Shown here: positions 25,318 through 34,218 of the stretch, piece by piece
How the letters are laid out: each line of letters begins with the position of its first letter
How positions within the stretch are numbered: position 1 is the first letter of the stretch
From: Sphingobacteriales bacterium
Lineage (GTDB): Bacteria; Bacteroidota; Bacteroidia; Chitinophagales; UBA2359
Length of the DNA stretch: 64,000 nt
Reading direction: 5' to 3'
Assembly (NCBI GenBank): GCA_016706405.1
Contig: JADJJT010000002.1
Coordinates: forward strand, 682,001-746,000
Position numbers and translations under genes: made by a program
The notes under the pieces: model-generated
Database searches by the model: none
Told to the model about the DNA's origin: nothing
What the model saw: the letters and a program-made list of their open reading frames with translations, nothing else

Positions 25318-26046
25318 CTACCCTGCCGCGGCAATAAACTGCGTAATTAGTTGTATTAATGGCAGCACATCGGGGTTAAAAAGGTCGTGGTCGCTGTTGG
25401 GTAGGGTAGCGGTTTGTATGGTGGGCAATAGTTCTTTTAGGTAAGCGCCGTCATCGGGCGGAAACATGGCCCCTTCTTTGCCGCCCGACAGGTATAGAAT
25501 AGGGCAGGGGAGGGCTAACAAATCGGGAACTAACATAATGGGTTCTGCACCACTTTGGGCAACGATGCCGTTTACTGCGTGTTGGGGCATTTGATTATTG
25601 GGGTTTGCTAACACTCGCTCGGCCCATTCGGGGCTAAGAGGCGGGTAAATTGGTGGATAGTCGCCTACTATAAGTCCTTTTGCGTGGTTGCCAATATTAG
25701 CGGCTGCCCTAATGGCCATAGCGCCGCCCATAGAAAAGCCAAAGATAAAACATCCGGAAATATTGAAGGCGGTAATGGCTGCATTTATATCGCTAACTTG
25801 ATGCTCAAAAGTATAGCTGTCGGTGTTTGGCGAGTCGCTTTTACCTCTTCCTCTTATGCTAACAATTAGGTGCGGGTACTGCAACTGGTTTTTTAAGTCG
25901 TCGGCCAAGTCGTTGGCGCTATTGGTCATGCCTGGCACCATTATTAATGGCGGTTTGTTGTTGGCGGTAGCGTTAAAATTGGCAGTAATTAGGCATTGAA
26001 TTTTTACGCCTTGGTTGTCAATAAATTGTTCGGTGTAGGTGGTCAT
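25318..26046 (-). CDS. Alpha/beta-fold hydrolase
   Basis: This 242-residue soluble alpha/beta hydrolase has an oxyanion-hole segment LIMVPGMTNSAND, the conserved RGRGKSDSP strand-helix turn, the nucleophile elbow FGFSMGGAMA at about residue 103 and a final His in PNSDHDLF. The set resembles the large family of 2-hydroxymuconate-hydrolase / menaquinone-pathway-like enzymes, but no specificity residues can be assigned. It is transcribed in the same direction as the restriction-modification gene, 132 bp upstream of it. Its start lies next to the heptamer array (26063-26388), so the array occupies its promoter region. Confidence 0.85.
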   Translation of the reverse strand: MTTYTEQFIDNQGVKIQCLITANFNATANNKPPLIMVPGMTNSANDLADDLKNQLQYPHLIVSIRGRGKSDSPNTDSYTFEHQVSDINAAITAFNISGCFIFGFSMGGAMAIRAAANIGNHAKGLIVGDYPPIYPPLSPEWAERVLANPNNQMPQHAVNGIVAQSGAEPIMLVPDLLALPCPILYLSGGKEGAMFPPDDGAYLKELLPTIQTATLPNSDHDLFNPDVLPLIQLITQFIAAAG

Positions 26047-26062
26047 TTTAAAAAGTTTTTGG

Positions 26063-26388
26063 TTGATGGCTGGTGGCTAATGGCTAATGGCTGTTAGCTT
26101 TTAGCTGATGGCTGTTAGCTTTTAGCTGATGGCTGATGGCTGATGGCTGATGGCTGATGGCTGATGGCTGGTGGCTAATGGCTGATGGCTTTTGGCTGGT
26201 GGCTGGTGGCTAATGGCTAATGGCTGTTAGCTTTTGGCTGGTGGCTTTTGGCTGGTGGCTTTTGGCTGATGGCTGATGGCTGTTAGCTTTTGGCTGATGG
26301 CTGTTAGCTTTTGGCTGATGGCTGATGGCTTTTGGCTGATGGCTGATGGCTTTTGGCTGATGGCTGATGGCTAATGGCTAATGGCTGA
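26063..26388. repeat. Heptanucleotide tandem array (TGGCTGA / TGGCTAA / TTAGCTT variants)
   Basis: About 325 bp consist almost wholly of 7-base units of the form TGGCTNN (TGGCTGA, TGGCTAA, TGGCTTT, TGGCTGT, TGGCTGG) with some TAGCTTT. Higher-order blocks such as GGCTGATGGCTTTT recur. It resembles the short tandem heptamer repeats (STRR) described in cyanobacteria. On the minus strand the perfect unit is open in all frames (SHQPSAI), which can give false gene calls. Confidence 0.9.
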
Positions 26389-26711
26389 CTGGCCTCAAAA
26401 ATAGGTTTTTTTCTTTCAAAAATGGCAAATTTGGTTAGAAAGGGTTTAGATTCAAAAATCAGAGGCTATTTATTTTAGGAAAGATTATTGCAAACGGCTA
26501 ATTATTAAATGGTTGAGCAGCGGTAAAATATGTTTTCTTTTCTATATCCGGAAATTAAACTACCCGGATAATAATGCCTCCTGGCCATTTTTTTATCCGG
26601 AAACTAAAGGGGCAATATCATTTTTGTTCGTTTTTAGGATTAATTTTTAATTTTGTTGAATTGTGTTCCCATTATGAGATAAAAAAATGGAACTATTTAC
26701 TTCTTTTATTG

Positions 26712-26719
26712 TAATTTTG
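26712..26719 (+). promoter_or_regulatory. Putative -7 promoter box of the sigma factor
   Basis: TAATTTTG matches TAnnTTTG, 34 bases before the ATG at 26754. No clear -33 TTTG is seen. Confidence 0.4.
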
Positions 26720-26753
26720 CTGCAAATATATTTATTGGTTAAGTTTAAAATGT

Positions 26754-27407
26754 ATGAAAGTGTTATATAAAACGGATTTGGATGGAAACGGTGAGCTGAG
26801 CACGGCAGCTTTAAAAAAAAGTGAACCCCCAAAACAGGAATTGACTGATGCCGAGAAACAACAAATTTTTGAGGAGGAATTTTATCCACATTTGCAATCG
26901 GTGTATAATTTTGCTTATCATTTAACGTTTAATGAAGCCGATTCGAAAGATTTAATGCAGGAAACCTTTTTAAAAGCGTATCGCTTTTTAGATTCTTATG
27001 CTAAAGGAACTAATGCGCGCGCTTGGTTGTTTAAAATTTTACGCAATGCCTTTATTAACGAACATCGGCGCCGCGATAAACAACCTACTTCTGTAGATTA
27101 CGACGAAATTGTACAACGCCACGAGGGCGATGATGTAACTGATAATAATTTTGAAGTGCGCAGCGAGGCAGTAACAGGCCGTGTTGGCGATGAGGTAGCA
27201 CAAGCCATAAACGCACTTCCGGTAGATTTTAGAACGGTAGTTTTACTTTGCGATATTGAAGGATTTACTTACGAAGAGATTGCCAAAATTATTGACATTC
27301 CAATTGGTACGGTACGCTCGCGTTTGCACCGCGCCCGCCACGAACTTAAGAAAAAATTATACCATTACGCCCAAAAACAAGGTTATATATTAGATGAACG
27401 CGAATAA
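26754..27407 (+). CDS. Sigma-70 family (ECF/SigE-type) RNA polymerase sigma factor
   Basis: This 217-residue ECF-type sigma factor has a short acidic N-terminal extension, then region 2 (YPHLQSVYNFAYHLTFNEADSKDLMQETF, about 45-75, and ARAWLFKILRNAFINEHRRR, about 85-105, which binds the -10 region). An acidic linker follows, then region 4 with helix-turn-helix FRTVVLLCDIEGFTYEEIAKI and IPIGTVRSRLHRAR (about 160-200). The short linker without region 3 marks the ECF group. In Bacteroidota such factors control envelope and surface functions. No anti-sigma factor with a recognisable zinc-binding or membrane motif follows; the next small gene is of unknown type. Confidence 0.92.
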   Translation: MKVLYKTDLDGNGELSTAALKKSEPPKQELTDAEKQQIFEEEFYPHLQSVYNFAYHLTFNEADSKDLMQETFLKAYRFLDSYAKGTNARAWLFKILRNAFINEHRRRDKQPTSVDYDEIVQRHEGDDVTDNNFEVRSEAVTGRVGDEVAQAINALPVDFRTVVLLCDIEGFTYEEIAKIIDIPIGTVRSRLHRARHELKKKLYHYAQKQGYILDERE

Positions 27408-27626
27408 ATAATTCTTTTTTAAAATTGAGACCTCACTTTATTATTATTTTGACCTGACCATTAAACTTTTATGTTATTTTATCGTCAAACTCTCTTTTTA
27501 CTATGGAACAAAGAAACTAACTAACCAACTAACAAATTAGAAGTACAACGATAGCACAGCACAGCAACTTTGCTTATATTAATTTTCCTTATTTAATTAG
27601 CTAACTAACATTTCCACCATAAAAAA

Positions 27627-27917
27627 ATGAAAAGTCGTTTTTCTGGCAGCAATTCGCCAACTGGCCATAATAACTCCGTTGAAGGTAGCGATGCCCGAAC
27701 GCAACAAGGCACAAAAGCCGTAGTACATGCAACCATAGTAACACAGGCAGTACTTACGAAACAAAAACGCCACGCACCCTCATCGCGTAAAAATAGTTTT
27801 AAACAATTTTTGGCCAACAATTACACGCGAAAACACTGCAATAACGACGTTGTTGATTTTATAAAGCGTAGTATTATAGATGCTGCCAATATTGATGTTA
27901 TTGACCCGATTAATTAA
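27627..27917 (+). CDS. Small hypothetical protein downstream of the sigma factor
   Basis: This is a 96-residue frame with ATG after a run of A. The N half is polar and low in structure (GSNSPTGHNNSVEGSDARTQQ). The C half looks like a real folded segment (FKQFLANNYTRKHCNNDVVDFIKRSIIDAANIDVIDPIN). No membrane segment, signal peptide or zinc anti-sigma (HxxxCxxC) motif is present. Position after the sigma gene would suit a regulator, but that is only inference. A small heptamer array begins right after its stop. It could be non-coding. Confidence 0.45.
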   Translation: MKSRFSGSNSPTGHNNSVEGSDARTQQGTKAVVHATIVTQAVLTKQKRHAPSSRKNSFKQFLANNYTRKHCNNDVVDFIKRSIIDAANIDVIDPIN

Positions 27918-27924
27918 TTAATTT

Positions 27925-28012
27925 TGGCTGCTGGCTTTTGGCTGCTGGCTTTTAGCTGCTGGCTATTAGCTTTGGCTGATGGCTTTTAGCTGATGGCTTT
28001 TAGCCTTTAGCA
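27925..28012. repeat. Second, short heptamer array
   Basis: TGGCTGC, TGGCTTT, TAGCTGC, TGGCTAT and TGGCTGA units occupy about 88 bp between the small gene and the hexapeptide-repeat protein. It has the same unit family as the array at 26063-26388, placed in the leader of the next gene. Confidence 0.85.
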
Positions 28013-28029
28013 TTTGTTTTTTTGCTTTT

Positions 28030-28638
28030 ATGTTTTACACATTTAAAGGCTTTCAACCCGTAGTACACCCAACGGCCTTTGTGCACCCACAAGCCGTAGT
28101 TACGGGTAATGTTATTATTGGCAGCCATGTTTATGTTGGCCCTGGTGCGGCTTTACGAGGTGATTGGGGAGGCATTGTAATTGAAAATGGCTGTAATATT
28201 CAAGAAAATTGTACCGTTCACATGTTTCCGGGCGTAGTAGTGCGCCTGCACGAAGGAGCGCATATCGGACACGGTGCTATTATACACGGTGCCACCGTTG
28301 GGCGAAACGTATTGGTTGGCATGAATGCTGTTGTTATGGATAATGTGATTATAGAGGAAGAGTGCATAATTGGCGCTTTAAGTTTTGTGCGCGAAGGGAT
28401 GTTTATTCCACGCCGGAGTTTGGTGGTAGGTAATCCGGCTAAAATTATTAAACAGGTAACCGACGAACAACTGCAATGGAAAACCGCCGGCACTCAATTA
28501 TATCAGCAATTGCCCAGCGAATGTTATGCTACCCTAAAACCCTGCCAGCCACTTACCGAAATACCAAAAAATCGCCCAAACCAAGAAGTTTTATATCAAA
28601 CATGGCAAACAATAAAAAAACATAACGATTTGATATAA
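28030..28638 (+). CDS. Gamma-carbonic-anhydrase / PaaY-like hexapeptide-repeat protein
   Basis: This 202-residue protein is a left-handed beta-helix with hexapeptide repeats across about residues 10-145 (VHPQAVVTGNVIIGSHVYVGPGA, IENGCNIQENCTVHMFPG, LHEGAHIGHGAIIHGATVGRNVLVGMN). The metal-binding histidines of the gamma-carbonic-anhydrase family (one in TVHMF, two in the HIGHGAIIHG segment) are present. The length and the helical C terminus match PaaY, associated with phenylacetate degradation as a thioesterase, and CaiE-like proteins. No paa or cai genes are near, so 'gamma-carbonic-anhydrase family' is the safe name. It is a cytosolic trimer by family. The leader contains the heptamer array. 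Confidence 0.88.
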   Translation: MFYTFKGFQPVVHPTAFVHPQAVVTGNVIIGSHVYVGPGAALRGDWGGIVIENGCNIQENCTVHMFPGVVVRLHEGAHIGHGAIIHGATVGRNVLVGMNAVVMDNVIIEEECIIGALSFVREGMFIPRRSLVVGNPAKIIKQVTDEQLQWKTAGTQLYQQLPSECYATLKPCQPLTEIPKNRPNQEVLYQTWQTIKKHNDLI

Positions 28639-28862
28639 TGTACTTTGCCTTTCTTGATTTTTTATTTAAAGTTGCTTAGCATCTTAACTTTGGACTGAAG
28701 AAAAACGTATCTAATTAACAAAGACAGCAAAAAAAATCCGGAATAATTATAGCTGCACAATATCCATTTGTGTTAAACGCCATAAAAAAACGGCAAACCT
28801 TGTTTTGTTTTATCAATTTATCCCGTAAATCATCCTCTCATACAGAAATCAATACATTCACT

Positions 28863-28870
28863 TATCTTTG
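28863..28870 (+). promoter_or_regulatory. Putative -7 promoter box
   Basis: TATCTTTG matches TAnnTTTG, 33 bases before the ATG at 28904. It would serve the small charged protein and probably the B12-binding protein after it. Confidence 0.45.
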
Positions 28871-28903
28871 TGCCAATTATTATTGGTTCTAAAAAAACAC
28901 ACT

Positions 28904-29218
28904 ATGCCCAAAAAAAAGCCACAAGATGGCAAACCACAGGTTAATAGTGCCCTCGAGGGGTATGAGATTCGAATTAACGAGTTCGGCGAAATTATTTCAA
29001 GTATTCCGTTTGATCAATTAACCAAGTTTTTAGACCAAAACGTTGAAGATAAAAAACTGCGCGAACGGGAAACTAATCCGGAAGGATATCTTGAAAATAA
29101 ACCAGTAAAAGCAAAATCAAACCGGAAACGCAAATCTAAACCCAAGCCAAAACATAAAACTTTGGAGGCTGAAATTTCCCAGTCTAACGAACCCGAAACG
29201 CATACCGACACTAATTAA
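28904..29218 (+). CDS. Small charged hypothetical protein preceding the B12-binding protein
   Basis: The start at MPKKKPQDGKP (28904) is preferred over an in-frame start 12 codons upstream because it follows the promoter box at a normal distance. The 104-residue product has a short conserved-looking core (ALEGYEIRINEFGEIISSIPFDQLTKFLDQNVEDKKLRER) and a very basic tail (KAKSNRKRKSKPKPKHK) ending polar. There is no signal or TM segment. The basic tail suggests nucleic-acid or protein contact, but no family is recognised. It is 30 bp upstream of the B12-binding gene and likely co-transcribed. Confidence 0.65.
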   Translation: MPKKKPQDGKPQVNSALEGYEIRINEFGEIISSIPFDQLTKFLDQNVEDKKLRERETNPEGYLENKPVKAKSNRKRKSKPKPKHKTLEAEISQSNEPETHTDTN

Positions 29219-29248
29219 TCTCAACAACAAATATATTATAAACAAGGC

Positions 29249-29689
29249 ATGAATACGGATATGCAGCTAAACACAATATCGCTTAAACGCCCAATACGAG
29301 TTTTGGTCGCCAAAGTTGGTTTGGACGGCCATGACCGGGGAGCAAAAATTATAGCTGCTTCTTTGCGCGATGCTGGCATGGAGGTTATTTATACCGGTTT
29401 ACGCCAAACCCCCGAAATGGTGGTAAATGCCGCCCTGCAAGAAGATGTTGATATTATTGGTATCAGTATATTATCTGGAGCGCATAATACAGTTTTTCCG
29501 AAAGTATTACAATTAATGGAGCAAAACGGTTTAAATGATGTATTACTTACCGGAGGTGGAATTATTCCGGAAGAAGATGCTCAATTATTATATGAAATGG
29601 GGGTAGGTAAACTTTTTCAACCCGGAACCGATATGCGCGAAATTGTTCGTTATTTAAAAAACTGGGTCGAAACGAACAGGTCGTTTTAG
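29249..29689 (+). CDS. Stand-alone cobalamin-binding protein (acyl-CoA mutase small-subunit type)
   Basis: This 146-residue Rossmann-like B12-binding domain has the base-off/His-on signature DGHDRG (DxHxxG, residues 26-31), then ISILSGAHN and LLTGGGIIPEED. These three motifs define the C-terminal domain of methylmalonyl-CoA mutase and the small subunits of isobutyryl- or 2-hydroxyisobutyryl-CoA mutases. It would hold adenosylcobalamin and work with a separate large catalytic subunit, which is not in this window. The MNTDMQLN start has a second Met four codons on. A hairpin follows at 29740. Confidence 0.9.
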   Translation: MNTDMQLNTISLKRPIRVLVAKVGLDGHDRGAKIIAASLRDAGMEVIYTGLRQTPEMVVNAALQEDVDIIGISILSGAHNTVFPKVLQLMEQNGLNDVLLTGGGIIPEEDAQLLYEMGVGKLFQPGTDMREIVRYLKNWVETNRSF

Positions 29690-30024
29690 GGTTTCTTATA
29701 AAATTATCATTGTTGCATAAATAGGCAAGCCTTTGCTCTATAATGCTGTTTTTGCAAAAACGGCATTATATTTGGGGTAGTATAGTTACATGCTTTATTT
29801 TAACTCCCAATCTTAATTTATTAAGGTTTACGGGGACTATTTTTTAACAAAATTATTGCCTATAGTAAAATAAGCAAAATATTGCCCTAATAATTAACCT
29901 GTTATATTATTTAATAACGAATTAGGGGTATTATTTTTTATTAAAGTTATCGACTACTACAAGTTTTGCCGGCAAATGAAAAGATGAATAATATTTGTTT
30001 TTCCGGCAAATTAACTACCCCAAA
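29690..30024. other. Spacer between the B12-binding gene and the HtrA gene
   Basis: This is 335 bp of AT-rich sequence with one terminator hairpin (29740-29775) on the left. I see no clear promoter box or small gene in the rest. Confidence 0.5.
29740..29775 (+). terminator. Hairpin terminator after the B12-binding gene
   Basis: The stem ATAATGCTGTTTTT (29740-29753) / AAAAACGGCATTAT (29756-29769) has one T-G wobble and a tight loop. It is followed by ATTTGG, so the U tract is poor. Confidence 0.6.
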
Positions 30025-30294
30025 ATGAAAAAAATTTGGCCTGTATTTGCCTTAATATTTATAACTTCGTTAATAACAACATTTGTTAATAATTTGTTGT
30101 TTAGAGACATCACCATAATAGCCACACCTCCAGAGATGCATGGCTTGCCAGTTAAATTTCCGGATAATGAAGAGAATATACCACCTGACGTGTTTTCAAA
30201 TAATTTTTATAAATCGTTTAGGTGGGCAGCCCAAATTGCTTCAACATCGGTGGTGCATATTAAAACATCGAGTTCAAAAATACAAACATCTTAG
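30025..30294 (+). CDS. N-terminal part of a frameshifted HtrA/DegP-like protease
   Basis: From the ATG at 30025 (MKKIWPVFALIFITSLITTF) the frame gives a signal anchor and the beginning of the protease domain (WAAQIASTSVVHIKTSSSKIQ), then stops. In the next frame the protein continues ILEDDLGETRSWSS. One missing A in CAAAC at 30284-30286 explains the break (ATA CAA AAC ATC TTA GAA). Together with the next entry it forms one gene of about 500 residues. Confidence 0.75.
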   Translation: MKKIWPVFALIFITSLITTFVNNLLFRDITIIATPPEMHGLPVKFPDNEENIPPDVFSNNFYKSFRWAAQIASTSVVHIKTSSSKIQTS

Positions 30295-30302
30295 AAGACG
30301 AT

Positions 30303-31532
30303 TTGGGCGAAACAAGGTCGTGGAGTAGTGGAGCTAAAAAAACAAAATCTACCATTGGCTCTGGGGTAATTATCAGCAGCGATGGATATATAATTACTAA
30401 CAATCATGTACTACAACGCGATGGTTTTATTGAAATTACCTTGCCCAACAAACAAGAACGCAGGGCAGTTGTTGTTGGCGTAGATGAGGAAACCGATTTG
30501 GCGTTGTTAAAGATTGATGCCTTTAATTTAAAACCCATGCAGTTTGGCAATTCTGACTCGACATATGTTGGCGATTGGATTTTGGCGGTTGGCAGCCCGT
30601 TTAACCTTCGCACAACGGTAACTGCAGGCATTGTAAGTGCAAAAGACCGGAAAATTGAAAAGAACAAATCTGGTAAAAATACCGGATCGTATATTCAAAC
30701 CGATGCAGTTGTAAACCCGGGAAACAGTGGCGGTGCGTTGGTAAATTTGCGTGGCGAACTGGTAGGAATTAATACGCTTATTGCCTCAACAACAGGCACT
30801 TACGATGGCTATGCTTTTGCAATTCCGGTAAATGTAGTAGTTAAAGTAGCTGCCGATCTTAAAACTTATGGTGTAACAAAACGCGCATTTTTAGGGGCTA
30901 ATTTTTTAGATATTGATCAAGAGCTGGCACTACGTCTGTCTTTACCAAGTTTAAGTGGTATATGCGTTGAGTTTGTGAACCCAAACGGGGCGGCAGCCGA
31001 AGCCGGGCTGCGAAAATGGGACGTAATCACCGAAGTTCAAAATTATCCGGTTATAAATGTAGCACAACTACAACAGCGTTTATCCCAGTTCAACCCCGGC
31101 GATGTCATAAACTTAACCTACCTTCGCGATGGCCGGGAATATTATTGCGATATGTTATTAAAAAACCAAAAAAATAATACCGAAAAAATAACTTCGGATG
31201 CCAATATATTAGATCAATTAGGCGCTGACTTTTACGAATTAGAATTAAACGAAGCCCGGAAAATAGGGCTTCTGCATGGTGGTATTAGGGTAAGCAATAT
31301 TTCGAGGGGGTTATTGCGCAAATATACACCTATGCGCGAAGGGTTTATTATTACCAATATTGATGGAAAAATAATAAGATCGGTCAGAGAGTTGGAAGCA
31401 GCCTTAGGCGAAGCAAAATCAACAAAGAAAAAGGCTAATATTGAGGGTATTTACCCGCCCAGCAGCACTACCAACAATAAAAACGCCATAAGCAAAGCTA
31501 CACAAGTATTTTATCTGCTAAACTTAAACTAA
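30303..31532 (+). CDS. HtrA/DegP-like periplasmic serine protease, main part
   Basis: This is the trypsin-like protease domain with full catalytic triad (His in ITNNHVL, Asp in EETDLALLKI, Ser in VNPGNSGGAL). A PDZ domain follows (RAFLGANFLDID ... AAAEAGLRKWDVITEV) and then a second, partial PDZ-like segment (GLLRKYTPMREGFIITNIDGK). Such proteases degrade or refold damaged envelope proteins. The start codon at 30303 is a TTG inside the frame and not a true start; the real N terminus is the preceding entry. All catalytic residues are intact, so the frameshift looks recent or artefactual. It is convergent with lon. Confidence 0.88.
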   Translation: MGETRSWSSGAKKTKSTIGSGVIISSDGYIITNNHVLQRDGFIEITLPNKQERRAVVVGVDEETDLALLKIDAFNLKPMQFGNSDSTYVGDWILAVGSPFNLRTTVTAGIVSAKDRKIEKNKSGKNTGSYIQTDAVVNPGNSGGALVNLRGELVGINTLIASTTGTYDGYAFAIPVNVVVKVAADLKTYGVTKRAFLGANFLDIDQELALRLSLPSLSGICVEFVNPNGAAAEAGLRKWDVITEVQNYPVINVAQLQQRLSQFNPGDVINLTYLRDGREYYCDMLLKNQKNNTEKITSDANILDQLGADFYELELNEARKIGLLHGGIRVSNISRGLLRKYTPMREGFIITNIDGKIIRSVRELEAALGEAKSTKKKANIEGIYPPSSTTNNKNAISKATQVFYLLNLN

Positions 31533-31612
31533 TTGGTACGTCAAGAAAATATTTATAGGAGGCGACGGCCGATAGAAAGATAGGCTACTAAAAAAAAACG
31601 TCATTTGTGTTA

Positions 31613-34042
31613 TTACAAATCGATACCGGCGGCAATTACGTCTTTTATATGTTTTACGTAGTGAATTTCGAGGCCAGTAATATAATTAGGTTTAATATCA
31701 TCAACATCTTTTTTGTTGTCGGCGCATAAAATAACCGTTTTAATACCTGTCCGTTTTGCGGCCAAAATTTTCTCTTTAATGCCACCAACCGGCAGCACCT
31801 TGCCTCGCAATGTAATTTCGCCTGTCATGGCTAAGTAGGGCTTAACAGGTTTGTTGGTTAGCGCACTAACCAAAGCAGTAAGCATGGCAATACCTGCAGA
31901 CGGGCCGTCTTTAGGCACTGCTCCTTCAGGTACGTGTAAATGAAAATTGGTATGTGCTATGCGGTCGGGGTCAATAGCCCATATTTGATGATTAGCTTTT
32001 ATAAAGCTGAGGGCGGTTGTAGCACTTTCTTTCATTACCTCGCCAAGATTGCCCGTAAGGGTAAGATTGCCCGAGCCCAGACTTAGGCTGGTTTCTATAA
32101 ACAGAATATCGCCGCCGGTAGGTGTCCACGCTAACCCTACCGATACCCCCGCCGGATTATCGTCTTGGTATATATCGTTTTCGTAGGTACGTTTACCTAA
32201 AATACTGCTAAGTTCGGTGGGTTTAATGGTAATATTATAGGTTTCGTTCAAGGCAACTTTTTTTGCTGTCGCGCGCATAACGGCGGCAATTTGCCGGTCT
32301 AACTCGCGCACACCCGACTCGCGCGTGTATTTTTGAACGATGGTAGCCAAAACTACATCAGTTAATTTAATTTGTTTGGCCACTAAGCCGTGATTTTCGC
32401 GTTGTTTAGGAACCAGGTGCCTTTTGGCAATTTCTATTTTTTCTTCTAAAGAGTAGCCCGATATTTGAATGATTTCCATCCGGTCGCGCAATGCCGGATG
32501 CAATCCTTCGAGCGTATTGGCGGTTGCTATAAATAACACTTTCGACAGGTCGAAGTCAACCTCTAAATAATTATCGTAAAAGCTAAAATTTTGTTCGGGG
32601 TCAAGAACTTCCAACAAAGCGTTTGAGGGATCGCCTCTAAAATCGCTACCCATTTTATCTACTTCGTCTAAAATAAAAACGGGATTTGCTGATTTTGCTT
32701 TGTTAATATTTTGAAGGATCCGCCCGGGCATAGCACCGATATAAGTTCTGCGGTGCCCGCGTATTTCGGCCTCGTCGTGCAGACCACCTAACGACATCCG
32801 GATGTATTTGCGTCTAAGTGCTTTGGCCACCGATTGTCCTAATGATGTTTTACCTACACCGGGAGGGCCTAAAAAGCACAAAATTGGCGATTTCATGTCG
32901 CCTTTAAGTTTTAACACGGCCAAATATTCGATAATCCGGGTTTTTACTTTTTCGAGCCCGTAGTGGTCTTTATCTAAGATATCAATAGCCCGGTTTAGGT
33001 TAAAATCGTCTTTGGTATATTGTTGCCATGGCAAATCAAGTAATAATTCAACGTAGTTTAAGGCCATACTATAATCGGGCATGGCTGGGTTCATCCGGCG
33101 CAGGCGTTTTAGTTCGCGTTCAAATGCTTCTTTTGCAGCTTTAGGCCACTGTTTTTTTCCGGCTCGCAGACTAAACTCATCCATGTCGGCATCGGTGCTG
33201 TCACCTAATTCTTCTTGTATTGAGCGCAATTGTTGTTGCAAAAAATAATCGCGCTGTTGTTTATCAATATCAACACGTGCTCTTTGCTGAATTTTGTTTT
33301 TTAGTTCTAATAGTTGTAATTCAACACTTAAATGTTGTAAGGTTTTAAAGGCACGCTGTTTGTAATCAGTTTTTTCTAATAGAAATTGTTTTTCGGCAAT
33401 ATCGACGTTTAAATTTGTAGCTACAAAATGCAGCAGTTTTTCGGGTTTGTCAATATCGCGCAGCATAGTAGCAGCCTCGTCGGGTATATGTGGCGAGTTG
33501 TTAATGATATTTATAGCTGTATCGCGTACTGCCGAGGTAAGGGCTTTAAATTCGGGGTCGTTGGGTACTGGTTCGGTGGGTAGTATATTGATTTTTACTA
33601 AGTAAAAAGGTTCATTGGTAGGAATTATTTCTACTGTTTCAAACAGGTGTTTGCCTTGTAAAATAGCAGTCATTGAGCCATCGGGCATTCGCAGGGTACG
33701 AACAATACGCGCGATAGTGCCTGTTTGGTATAATTCATCTTGGTTGGGTTGTTCAACATCTTGATTTTTTTGGGCTAACAAGGCTACAAATTTGTTGCGG
33801 CTGTTGGCGTGTTTAATGGCACGTACCGAGTTTTCGCGGCCTATAGCTATTGGCACTGTTACACCTATAAACAATACGGTATTTCGCAAAGGTATCAGGG
33901 GTAAAGTATCCGGATATTCAGGTGGATAATTGGTGTCGCTGTCGTCTTGTACCTCAATTGGCATAAATGGCAAAAATTCCATTTCTTCGTCAATGTTCAT
34001 TAAGGTATTGGGCATGTCTAAGTCGGTATGTTTTTCCATCAA
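31613..34042 (-). CDS. lon: ATP-dependent Lon protease
   Basis: This 809-residue cytosolic AAA+ protease has an N-terminal LON substrate domain (about 45-240, starting LPLIPLRNTVLFIGVTVPI), a coiled-coil helix (QQRDYFLQQQLRSIQEELGD), Walker A GPPGVGKTS (about 390), Walker B VFILDEVDKMG and the C-terminal peptidase. The catalytic Ser is in PKDGPSAGIAM (about residue 715) and the Lys in GGIKEKILAAKR (about 756). It degrades misfolded and regulatory proteins. The length is normal. The acidic N-terminal extension before the LON domain is usual in Bacteroidota. Confidence 0.97.
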   Translation of the reverse strand: MMEKHTDLDMPNTLMNIDEEMEFLPFMPIEVQDDSDTNYPPEYPDTLPLIPLRNTVLFIGVTVPIAIGRENSVRAIKHANSRNKFVALLAQKNQDVEQPNQDELYQTGTIARIVRTLRMPDGSMTAILQGKHLFETVEIIPTNEPFYLVKINILPTEPVPNDPEFKALTSAVRDTAINIINNSPHIPDEAATMLRDIDKPEKLLHFVATNLNVDIAEKQFLLEKTDYKQRAFKTLQHLSVELQLLELKNKIQQRARVDIDKQQRDYFLQQQLRSIQEELGDSTDADMDEFSLRAGKKQWPKAAKEAFERELKRLRRMNPAMPDYSMALNYVELLLDLPWQQYTKDDFNLNRAIDILDKDHYGLEKVKTRIIEYLAVLKLKGDMKSPILCFLGPPGVGKTSLGQSVAKALRRKYIRMSLGGLHDEAEIRGHRRTYIGAMPGRILQNINKAKSANPVFILDEVDKMGSDFRGDPSNALLEVLDPEQNFSFYDNYLEVDFDLSKVLFIATANTLEGLHPALRDRMEIIQISGYSLEEKIEIAKRHLVPKQRENHGLVAKQIKLTDVVLATIVQKYTRESGVRELDRQIAAVMRATAKKVALNETYNITIKPTELSSILGKRTYENDIYQDDNPAGVSVGLAWTPTGGDILFIETSLSLGSGNLTLTGNLGEVMKESATTALSFIKANHQIWAIDPDRIAHTNFHLHVPEGAVPKDGPSAGIAMLTALVSALTNKPVKPYLAMTGEITLRGKVLPVGGIKEKILAAKRTGIKTVILCADNKKDVDDIKPNYITGLEIHYVKHIKDVIAAGIDL

Positions 34043-34218
34043 AGTTGTTTAAGCACTATTAAATATTAGTGCTATATAATTAAACTAATCAAACCGTGTT
34101 ATAAGAAATAAAAGTAAGAAGTAAAAATCAGACCGCAAAAATAATAAATTAATACTATGAATTAACGCGCTATCTTGAACAAATTGTACTTATAACAAGA
34201 AAAAAGTAATAAGGTTTA

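Larger units (their letters stand above)
26047..26753. other. Spacer with heptamer array and sigma-factor promoter region
   Basis: This 707-bp divergent spacer has a long heptanucleotide tandem array (26063-26388) in its left half. The right half is AT-rich with two TCCGGA palindromes (26547 and 26596) and one CCCGGATA, then the promoter box of the sigma factor. No gene is seen. Confidence 0.7.

Noticed and set aside
26063..26388. CRISPR array
   Set aside because: Units are 7 bp and contiguous with no unique spacers, and no cas genes are present.
26063..26388. Protein-coding reading of the array (SHQPSAI repeats)
   Set aside because: A 7-bp unit without stops on one strand is open in all frames by arithmetic; there is no start, ribosome site or domain.
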